From positions 1,116,001 to 1,180,000 of the forward strand of contig JANFAH010000011.1 in assembly GCA_024663395.1 (NCBI GenBank): 64,000 nucleotides of DNA, given 5' to 3'. Below are positions 56,395 through 64,000 of the stretch, in pieces (the first letter of the stretch is position 1; each line of letters starts with the position of its first letter). The notes below the pieces were generated by a model. It saw nothing but the letters and a program-made list of their open reading frames with translations, did no database searches and had not been told where the DNA came from. The position numbers were made by a program, and so were the translations under genes. Source of the stretch: Pisolithus tinctorius. Its lineage: Eukaryota > Basidiomycota > Agaricomycetes > Boletales > Pisolithaceae.

Positions 56395-56741
56395 TGTAGG
56401 AAAATGAGATTTAAGAGGATGAGTGAGGGGAATGATGAGATCTGAGGGGAATGAGTAGGCCAAAAGGGGCTTCTATAGCCTAGCAAGATCCTGGTAGACG
56501 TCTGAAGGCTTCTGAGGCTGTCTGGGTGCAGGGAAACGACCTGCTCGAACTCGTCTCTCGTCTCGGGGTAACCCGTCTATTGGTTTAGAAAAAACTAACT
56601 ACATCCAGTACTAGGTAGTGCTGACTAAGCAACAAAAAAGCGAAACCCTAAGAACAAGTAGCAGAGGGATGGCTAGAACAAAATAAAGTAAAATCATCAA
56701 AATAAAACAATTCCCCCAGTAGGGAAATTACATTCCCTACA
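56395..56741 (-). repeat. 5' LTR of the gag-only element
   Basis: As for the other LTR, with two visible differences (CTCAGGG against CTCGGGG; GGATAGC against GGATGGC). This small difference implies a recent insertion. Confidence 0.92.
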
Positions 56742-56791
56742 GCATGTTTCGGAATGCCGCAATGCATGATTAAAAAAACTCACCACAAGCT

Positions 56792-57643
56792 TCAAGCATC
56801 ATAGAAAATGTCTGCCCAAACGTTGGGCTCGTTGAGATGTGGATCAGCGTCGACCTGTTTTGCTGGGGGTCCTAAAATGTCATTTACCGTGTTGATCATA
56901 TTTCCAGCGAGGTCGTTCTCGATAGGTTTGTTTTCGACATCGGTTAGACAACCAGCAATGGGACAAGTATAGTGGGCAGCGTAGATATGCTTGTTTTCAA
57001 AGAGTTCCTTGAGCTTTGCCGCCGTCACCAGTTTCTGTTTCAAGTGAGCAGGAATGGTGTCTCGCCACCTTAACTGCCTCAGCAGACTGTTATGGAACCA
57101 TTTTCGGAGGCAACCATAACAGAAGGAGTGGCCGCAATCGACCAAGCTGGTAAGCACCGATAACGATTAGGCAGTAGCGCGTAGATACCGTAGAGCACTT
57201 ACGTGAATGGGCGATCAATGCACCTCTGACATACACCACACTTGACAGTGTCCGCATGCGCGGCTCTGAACTAATCCAAACATCGATAATCAGTGACTGT
57301 TCTCTCGTGTTGTGCAGTACTCACTCGTTCCATTATCTTCCGCAGATCTTCCTCTGCCCCCTTGGCATTAGCATGGGCCTTCTCTGCTGTCTCTTTTTCG
57401 GTCATCAACTTCTGAACTTCCTGCGTGCAATCAGAATTTGCGTTTATACAGAACAGTTTTGCTTACCCTACGAGATCGCTTCACATCTTCTTCGAGCAAA
57501 TCCACGATTTGCGACATCTTCTGGAGTAAGTCCTTGGGTTCGAGGTCTTTATCACCGTCGGCGGGGAGGTTCGAAGCGCGAGACAGTGCTGATCGACCTT
57601 TGCGCGGAGAGCATCTCTGTGTATCAGAGCGAACAGGGGCCAT
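56792..57643 (-). CDS. RING-finger protein with coiled coil (putative E3 ligase)
   Basis: Start at 57643 (MAPVRSDTQRCSPRKG); an in-frame ATG at 57727 is less likely. A first coiled coil (DLLQKMSQIVDLLEEDVKRS) precedes an intron (57466-57423). The second exon is helical (EVQKLMTEKETAEKAHANAK) and the third carries CGVCQRCIDRPFT. The RING continues after an intron as SLVDCGHSFCYGCLRKWF (57157 onward) and closes with CPIAGC. Cys/His ligands match a C3HC4 RING with a long loop before the last pair. C-terminus NVWADIFYDA. Probably a ubiquitin ligase, substrate unknown. Divergent from the gene at 58568. Confidence 0.8.
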
Positions 57644-58567
57644 GAAGAGCAGCCGTGTTAGGTGGGGCGATGATGTAGTGGGGACTAAGGGTGGTGGTGA
57701 GTCAAATCGACCTGGATGCTGGCGCACTTATAGGTTGCAATCTCTCTCCTTTTCAGAACGACACTTTTCACAAATCACACATTCTTCTGCGTCCTTGATT
57801 CGAAAGTGTCCTCATGGCGCGGACACAAGATTATTTGCTGTCATAGCTGAGTTTTGTGATATGAGCACCGTACTTGGCTTTTTTCACGTTAACCACGTTG
57901 CAGGGACAAGCGACCAATGTCGTGCGTTCACCACAAAGGACACGGTGCGGACACGAGATTATTTGCTGTCATAGCTGAGTTTTGTGATATGAGCACCGTA
58001 CTTCGTCTTTTTCACGTTTAACACGTTGCAGGGACAAGCGGCCAATATTTGTCGTCTGTTCACCACAAAGGACACGGTTTTCACTCTTCACAAATTCACA
58101 CCGCGGATCATCGCTGATGCTACACGTTGCGGCGGCCAATAATTCCAATCACTGCTTTATCTGACTGACATACCTTAACTCTTTGTCTCCTAGTTTTCGT
58201 TCCCTTATGCTCCAGCAGCCTGATCAAATAGGTAGTGGCTGTGCTGCCCCGTGATGGATGTCCTAGTCTTAGCTCACGGAAACTTTTGCATCCCTGTGAG
58301 CGGCTTGTGATTTTATTTACGGTCGACGAAATGACCGTCACGGATTTTAGAGATTCTGTCCAACAGAATGCATATCGGGACCGGCGGGTTATATGATAGA
58401 TCTTGTCCTAAGGTAAGCGCACACTTGGATATTATTCTTCAGGTATTTGATTTGCTTCCGGATGTCGCCAATATCTTTGTCTTTTATTCTTTCAAGGGCG
58501 CGGGGACATCTACCTCTATTTATTCGAGTATCCTGCCCCCTTCTCTCGTCTATCAGCGCTGCACCAC
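57644..58567. other. Shared upstream region of two divergent genes
   Basis: No gene supported apart from a motif-free 73-codon minus-strand frame (58120-58341). It contains the 128-bp tandem duplication at 57819-58076. It must carry the promoters of the RING gene and of the 58568 gene. Confidence 0.5.
57819..58076. repeat. 128-bp tandem duplication
   Basis: GCGGACAC followed by GATTATTTGCTGTCATAGCT starts at 57819 and again at 57947. Both halves share TATGAGCACCGTACTT, CGTTGCAGGGACAAGCG and CACCACAAAGGACACGG. A few substitutions and a short indel separate them. Confidence 0.9.
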
Positions 58568-60936
58568 ATGGATTCTGAAGGTTAGAGTAACTTGTTTTTT
58601 TCTTGGCTTGCTCATTCCTCATCATGCACAGAAGATTCTTCGGTAGACCCACAAGAAGGTCGTTTGGCCCCGAAACGCCCCTCGGATGACGTGTGGACAC
58701 AAGGGCATCATATTCCCAAATCATCGAAAGTGGATTTGACATCACTTGCACCGCAAGTAGGTAATTCGACACCGGAAGCACAAGCTGCTCGAGCGTCACA
58801 ACAGCGGCTGCTTGGTGCCCTTACGCAAATGATGTCGGTCCAGCAACCAGTAAGGACTCCATTGAGATGAGATAAGATGGATAGAGGCTGATCTGACTTT
58901 AGCCTAGTCTTTCTGTTGCGACGTCTACATCTCAATCCCCATTACTGCCAGTGAACCAAGCTTCATCGAGACAGTCAAGAGAGTCAACCCCAATCTCCTC
59001 GAGACGGTCAAGGGAATCAACTCCAGCTGATTGGCTGACGCCCCCCATCTCCAGGGAGAATACACCTGTCCAACGTTCGTGTGATGTTCGACAGCCTTCT
59101 ACGCCATCAAGCGGTTCTATGATTAGGATGCACACGATAGCACACCCCCAAACTGCACAACATGCCACTTCCATACAAGTGTGTCTCTCTTGCAGCAAAT
59201 ATCCCGTTCTAATAGGATACCTGGTCTATCTAGGCAATTTTGGATTCTCAGCAGGTTGCGCGAGCTGTAGGCGGAAAAGGGAAACAGATGGCCATCGAGA
59301 CCAATAGTGACAGTCAGGTAAGGCTAGTTCGTCGGTTTGTTACATGTCCTCATGTCAAAAACTTCCACAGGTCGAATTTCGTATGCACGATCTGGGGCTT
59401 CCTCCATGGCCATCTGTATCTCAGCCCCCACCACCACCTGCGCAGTTTTTTTCTTCGTTGGAAAATATGCAGGCTCGGCCCCAGTTCCGGGCGCCGAGCG
59501 CTTCGTCATCTCCATTGCCGGCTGCAATAGGCCATGACATCCCACGACCGACATCTTCTGTCCCCCCACCAGCTCAATCGAACACGTTGCCAAGCAACTC
59601 TCCATCGGTCCATGATCGACCTGATGACAATGCCCTCAGCGAGGTGGTGGCTCCGTTACTATCTTACTTCTCCACAGGAATGGACACTCTATTGGACTCC
59701 ATTCGGAAGTCGCAGGCAATGTCTCACGAGACTGTGATGAAGGAGATCGGTACCATCCGTGAACAGTTGAGGACATCTAACCTAGCCTCGAAGGATCAGC
59801 CCGGTCTTGGCGAAGGAGAAAGTGGCAACTCATTCCACCGACCGCGGAAAAGGGCCGCTAAACGACGTCATTTCGTCGCAGCCAATCCGGATGTCCCAAT
59901 CACTGGGCAAGATGAACAAGAACACTCAGCATTCACGGTAAGGTATTACCTCTATCCTGTATATTTGGTGCTTATTTCCTCGACAGAGCTGCATTCGCAT
60001 TCATACCCTTACTTTATTGAAAATAAAGGGATACAAGTATTTACGCAATGCAAAATGTACACTCTCGCAACTGGAAGTTGACGAATACGAGCAAGGCCTT
60101 CCAGGGTGCCTCCAAGTCACTCCGAATAACTTTATGGTCGACTGTTTGCGTAATCGAGATTCGCCGTTCAACCAAGATGCGGCCACTGTTTTTGCTGAAG
60201 ACTTTCTAGACAAGGTTACAAGACATTCTTGGTATGCTTCCGCCAACATCCCAGAACGTTACCGCAATTATGAGACAATTCGCGCGGCATTCATCGCGCA
60301 TCTTGCTTATGTCAAGGCTCGTTACAGGCAGGTGGTTGCTGCTGTGGATGAAGACCCGGACAAGGCGATACAAGCAACAAATGCTCGTCTACAGAAGTCC
60401 TCCCGTGGCTCAAGGAAAGTGCGCGTAAGTTTGCCTCTTCTTTTTTTTTTTGTGGTGTCGAGTTTGTTCGTTTTGTTTAGCTACTTAAAATGCGTCTTGA
60501 TGGGATGGCCGACCACCCAACGCTTCGACAGCACCTTCCTCTTATCAATGGTTTAGGCACACAAGCCATGAGCTCAGATGAATCCGAGGACGAGGTCAGG
60601 AGAACAATATCTTATCCTCGTGTATACCCTGCTTGGCGTAGCAATGAGTTTGCTAGTCTTCTGTGGCAAGCAGATGATGTGGCGGCAGCCAACGCTACGG
60701 TCACAATCGGTAAACGCAAGAGGGCAGGGACTCAGCTCCGGCTTTGCCCCCACAGCGGAAAGGTCAACACCAAAGCTGCTGCACCCCCTGGGCTTCCTCG
60801 TAATTGCTATAATGCCTCTTGGCTTGCCAGCTTACTTCCACGCCAAGTCAAGGCACTCCGGGTGCAAGAGAAGGACTATGACTTTGGTAGTAGTATGCCT
60901 AGCTCATCTACATCTTCTAACACGATGCGGTACTGA
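58568..60936 (+). CDS. Mushroom-expanded family protein, function unknown
   Basis: Intact multi-exon gene. A 13-nt first exon (ATG at 58568) joins after an intron to give MDSEEDSSVDPQEGRLAPKR. Then QAARASQQRLLGALTQMM, a Ser/Pro-rich part (SRQSRESTPISSRRSREST), TNSDSQVEFRMHDLGLPPWP, a coiled coil (STGMDTLLDSIRKSQAMSHE) and a basic PRKRAAKRR (nuclear-signal-like). The conserved C-terminal half has CLRNRDSPFNQDAATVFAED, YRNYETIRAAFIAHLAYVKA, NGLGTQAMSSDESEDEVRR, YPAWRSNEFASLLWQ and PRNCYNASWLASL, ending MRY at 60936. Six introns of typical length fit GT-AG. I recall large families of this type in agaricomycetes, without known function. It could derive from a transposon accessory gene. Confidence 0.78.
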
Positions 60937-60995
60937 TATATAACCTTGATATCTTTGAAATATAACGTGTATCTCGCGACAGACCATCATACGTG

Positions 60996-61151
60996 CTTAT
61001 CCACCCCAAAATTGTTTGAGGTATCCATGCTACACAAAACGCATTTCGGCTGTGCCGGTGTCCTTCCCCTCAGCCTATCCACCCCAAAGTTGTTTGAGGT
61101 ATCCGTGCTACATGCAATGCATTTCAACTGTGCCGGCGTCCTCGCCCTCAT
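60996..61151 (+). repeat. 78-bp tandem duplication
   Basis: Two units starting near 60996 and 61074, each with ATCCACCCCAAA, TTGTTTGAGGTATCC and CTGTGCCGG. As 78 is 26 codons, a frame (60946-61218) encodes a duplicated peptide STPKLFEVS...HF..CAGVL. No start or splice evidence that it is expressed. Confidence 0.85.
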
Positions 61152-61218
61152 CTTTGCCCTGTCACCACCAACCTTGTTTTTGAGGTACATTGTTGCGAAA
61201 TCTTGCGCAGGCCATTGA

Positions 61219-61404
61219 TCCTGATATTGATTGAGGATCGGGAATCGAGTCCGAGCCTGTAGAATAATTTCATCACCTTTCTGCTGTCAATGGCGGTACC
61301 AATCTTACAGCATTATGAAACATTATGACTGCCTCGGGGGTTTGCTGTGGGAATGTTAACCTCAAGTTGAGGCATTCTTCACACACTTCGTGCAGCCCTT
61401 CCTG
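61219..61404. other. Short intergenic stretch
   Basis: Nothing recognised. Confidence 0.4.
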
Positions 61405-62043
61405 TTATTGTGAAATGTGAAATGTGAAATGATTGTGGCCTACCTGCACGGACTTGTACGTCTTCTCGTTCCAATTTAATACATGACGCAGCGTATATCC
61501 TCCGTGATTTGGTTTTGACAGGGCACCGCGTGGCCGAGGAATCAGACCATTTCCCTGAACAGGCAATAACTCGACCTCTTGCTCCTGCGACAGACGAACG
61601 GTATCGAAGTCATAGATTTGACGAAGAGTAACTCTAGATGCACAAGGACTTGGACTACGATCCCTGTCAAAGATCCTTCTGAGAGTTATGGGGGGGTAGT
61701 GTGGCCGATAGTCCATGGAAGTGTAAGAAATGGTGAGTGGATGGCCTTCATTGTGCTCCTTTATTACCCACAGTAACAGATCTTTTCCCGATTGCGATTG
61801 CTTTGTGCAGAGATTGGGTGTGAATGTAGGTAGACAGTGAGCAGGGATGACGTCGCCTGGAGCTTCCCCCCGATGCCTTTGTGTACCCTGCAGACATTTG
61901 GGGTTCCTGTCAAGGTTGAATTGGACTGATTCAATGATGAGCCTCGTGCAGTCATGACCATTTATAACGGTCGATTTCCTTCCCGATTTCCTTCCATTCA
62001 ACAATCCAAACACATGCATCATGTCCTCTGCTGCATATCCCAT
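61405..62043 (-). CDS. Hypothetical protein with TLR-x-D repeats
   Basis: Single 212-codon frame starting MGYAAEDMMHVFGLLNGRKS. Family not recognised. Its C-terminal half holds three related segments, ITLRRIFDRDRS, VTLRQIYDFDTV and YTLRHVLNWNEK, spaced unevenly. No signal peptide, membrane helix or metal site. Divergent from the gene at 62138, 94 bp apart. Confidence 0.4.
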   Translation of the reverse strand: MGYAAEDMMHVFGLLNGRKSGRKSTVINGHDCTRLIIESVQFNLDRNPKCLQGTQRHRGEAPGDVIPAHCLPTFTPNLCTKQSQSGKDLLLWVIKEHNEGHPLTISYTSMDYRPHYPPITLRRIFDRDRSPSPCASRVTLRQIYDFDTVRLSQEQEVELLPVQGNGLIPRPRGALSKPNHGGYTLRHVLNWNEKTYKSVQVGHNHFTFHISQ

Positions 62044-62137
62044 TCCCAGTGAGCCCCATAATGTTTTACAAATGTGCGTCTTAAGCCGTAGGACATGTGT
62101 AACGACTCATTGACTAATCTATACAAGGACTCACAAT

Positions 62138-63202
62138 ATGCTCGCTACTGAGAATGTCACTGTTACTCAGCTGTGGGCAACAACTTTCATGCCTACCTCT
62201 TCACCAGTTTCGGCCTTGGTGATGCTCGTAGCTCCACAGCACAGTGGCCATTTCCGTGAGTGATATCACCCCCAACCCACTCTTCTTGATTACTGATCTA
62301 CTTTACAGCGTGGTTCCTCGTGAAGTCACCGATTATCAACTTCGCGCGGTCTCTGCAGCCTACTCGGGTTGAATATGATCGACGTACGTTTGCACTGACA
62401 TGGGTCGATCGGGTATGAGCTATTCTACTATGATGTTTTCCGTGAACTGAACAACCTGTAGGCAAATGCTGCACAGTTCTCTGTCGACGGCAAAGTCTTC
62501 TTACTCTCGTTCCACGATCCGGCTATGTTCTGGTGCTTCAAGTATATGGTATACTGCCGTGATCAAGTTGACTGCCACCAGCACTGTGTTTCTGAGCCTA
62601 ATGCGAAGGTGTTGTTGGACGCATTTCTCGACTTTAAGATTCCTGCACAGGTACCGTTGGGTGTCAGGAGTGCAGTCTCAGGGTGCGCTTTCTTATCATC
62701 GGCTTTAGTCAAGCTAAATATGTCTTGGCAGTCGTGGCCTTTCAAAATACCATGATAAAGGAGTTTTGGCGTCAACTGGTCAAGGGATAGATACAGCATA
62801 TGTTGTGTTCACTGCGTGCCTGCCGGATGGCGCTGATTTGTTTGTAGCAGTCCCGAACACTCTCCACCACGGTCCCAAAGTAAAGGCGGCACACAGTCAC
62901 CTGATGGTATGGATGCCGATAGAAGGTAAGCGCATATCGTCGTATCATTTTTGATTGTTTTCATCACAAAAATATCCCTCGATAGACTCCATACTCCTCA
63001 ATCTCAGTCAACCACTATAGGTGACAGTGCAGGCCACACAGGTGAATGCGATCCAGGACCAACAATTACAATGGTGATTCCGCCCTTGTCAGTCGGACGT
63101 CGTCATTCTCGGCCATTGGACCCTGATCCGAGTTTTGATGGGAGTGAGAGTAGTTCAGATCGCGCTGAAACTACCTGCCAGAAGAAGAGGAAGCTCATTT
63201 GA
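62138..63202 (+). CDS. Hypothetical multi-exon protein
   Basis: Exons 62138-62255 (MLATENVTVTQLWATTFMP), from 62309 (PWFLVKSPIINFARSLQPTR), then NAAQFSVDGKVFLLSFHDPA and CHQHCVSEPNAKVLLDAFLD. One reading ends LVKG at about 62790. A further open part (GIDTAYVVFTACLPDGADLF, 62780-62925) and a last exon ending AETTCQKKRKLI (63202, basic nuclear-signal-like) may belong to the same gene through a different join or be a separate gene. A Cys/His cluster (CRDQVDCHQHC) could bind metal. Family not recognised. Confidence 0.45.
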
Positions 63203-63275
63203 TATTTACTGTACTTCACTTTGTAACATCCAAGAAAGCAATGGGTTAGGTTACGTTCAGTAACTTAGACTATAA

Positions 63276-63674
63276 TCACATTAAACACTCATTTTCCGCA
63301 ACATGTATGATTCGAGAATGATGCACACCAAATATTACCGGCCTCGTGGTTGATTTGTGGCGAAAAGAACTCAGCAGGTACAAAGGAAATATTATCATAC
63401 TTATATCCGCAGGTATGTCCTGTGCATTCCATCCTACCCCAGTGTGATTGCACCATGCAAGCTGAAACAAGCGTTGTTCGTATACCAGTATGGGATTGTT
63501 GATATTGCCACTGGTTCTGTTACTTAGCGGCATATCCAGGATAATCCTCGCATCGACCTCCTTGAACGGATTCGACTTGTCAGGCATGTCCATGACATGG
63601 TATGTTGATACAATCAATGCAGATGGCACATGTGAGCTAATGGTGCGTACATAGTTACTAGATGAAGTGCTCAT
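63276..63674 (-). CDS. Hypothetical ORF
   Basis: 132 codons, MSTSSSNYVRTISSHVPSAL, with NPILVYEQRLFQLAWCNHTG. No recognisable domain. It overlaps the start of the plus-strand ORF at 63667 by 8 bp, so the two may be divergent genes or one may be spurious. Confidence 0.3.
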   Translation of the reverse strand: MSTSSSNYVRTISSHVPSALIVSTYHVMDMPDKSNPFKEVDARIILDMPLSNRTSGNINNPILVYEQRLFQLAWCNHTGVGWNAQDIPADISMIIFPLYLLSSFRHKSTTRPVIFGVHHSRIIHVAENECLM

Positions 63675-63966
63675 GCTCCTTGAACAAGAATGTCAAGGCA
63701 ATCTGCCATTCAGTCCTGTCAATGAACCATCAATCCAAGGCCACCATGGTGTAAAACTCACACCAGTTGATATCACAGACAGGTCGCTCAAGCTTAAATT
63801 CCGCCTGGTAATCACCACATCTATCGTTCTCGTAGCCTTGATATGGATGATCATCCAAACCGTTCATTTCATTTACAACGGAGATGACCTTCTTGCTACA
63901 ATGAGTTGGATGTCAATTTCTGTCGCTTCATCATTGATTTTTGTCCTTTTAATTACCGTTCTGTGA
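63667..63966 (+). CDS. Small protein with two predicted membrane helices
   Basis: 99 codons from MLMLLEQECQGN. Two hydrophobic segments, LVITTSIVLVALIWMII and ISVASSLIFVLLITVL, separated by ~15 polar residues and ending at the C-terminus. It may be the last exon of a longer membrane protein, since an acceptor-like AG precedes it. Function unknown. Confidence 0.35.
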   Translation: MLMLLEQECQGNLPFSPVNEPSIQGHHGVKLTPVDITDRSLKLKFRLVITTSIVLVALIWMIIQTVHFIYNGDDLLATMSWMSISVASSLIFVLLITVL

Positions 63967-64000
63967 TAGCGGCCCCATTGTCATCACATTAAATTAGTAT

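Larger units (their letters stand above)
52608..56741 (-). mobile_element. Gag-only LTR retrotransposon, 4.1 kb
   Basis: Two 347-bp LTRs in direct orientation, 52608-52954 and 56395-56741, differing at about two sites. Each has perfect 6-bp tips TGTAGG...CCTACA. Read on the minus strand the 5' LTR is 56741-56395, followed after 2 bp by a primer site, then a single gag ORF (56164-54776), then 1.8 kb without pol that includes a ~157-bp tandem array, then the 3' LTR. Flanks are GCGT (52604-52607) and GCAT (56742-56745), a possible 4-bp duplication with one CpG-type change. With no protease, reverse transcriptase or integrase it must depend on another element. Confidence 0.88.

Noticed and set aside
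52604..56745. Target duplication of the gag-only element as certain
   Set aside because: GCGT and GCAT differ at one base and 5-bp flanks do not match; left as possible.
1..64000. tRNA or rRNA genes, telomeric repeats
   Set aside because: None recognised by eye. The tRNA-like matches are primer-binding sites next to LTRs. A tRNAscan run would be decisive.

Overview
The window is nuclear DNA from a filamentous basidiomycete, most likely an agaricomycete. The grounds are genes broken by many 45-65 bp GT-AG introns with CTNAC-like branch sites, Plavaka-type Tnp2 and Harbinger transposases, a HET-domain gene, a tandem family of G-domain proteins, and a mushroom-type family of unknown function at 58.6-60.9 kb. 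I cannot name a genus. Exon joins given here are my own reading and are approximate.

0-9.4 kb: a decayed Plavaka (CACTA-like) transposon with a forward Tnp2-type transposase and an opposing accessory gene. The transposase is split by a 1.8-kb insertion. 9.43-22.75 kb: one 13.3-kb PIF/Harbinger element with ~118-bp inverted repeats and a TTA target duplication. It holds a DDE transposase (+) and a Myb/SANT-like partner (-). A second copy of the 1.8-kb insertion splits its transposase. A Copia retrotransposon (TAACC duplication) sits just upstream of the Myb gene. The Copia 3' LTR is itself split by a 2.46-kb element carrying a fragment of a host DUF3638 gene.

22.9-36.2 kb: four G-domain genes (A-D) in tandem. 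A+B and C+D are two copies of a ~6.58-kb unit. A 401-bp TA-flanked MITE lies between C and D. 36.2-39.2 kb is gene-poor debris and ends in a second copy of the end of the DUF3638-capturing element.

39.2-50.0 kb, all on the minus strand: a coiled-coil protein of unknown function, a HET-domain protein, two tandem WD40 proteins with a predicted C-terminal membrane anchor, and a ~514-aa zinc-finger protein. The first residues of that last protein copy the histone H3 tail, and a PHD-like finger follows. It is the most interesting locus in the window. A 93-bp minisatellite and a decayed carnosine N-methyltransferase-like gene with a triplicated SAM-motif exon follow (50.2-52.1 kb).

52.6-56.7 kb: a young gag-only LTR retrotransposon (347-bp LTRs differing at about 2 sites) whose internal region contains a ~157-bp tandem array; a related array lies at 20.2-21.0 kb. 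56.8-64 kb: a RING-finger gene, a divergent intact unknown-family gene, and several hypothetical genes.

In-frame TGA codons where CGA (Arg) fits recur in the old elements, pointing to CpG-directed decay. The young gag element and the G-domain genes lack this damage.
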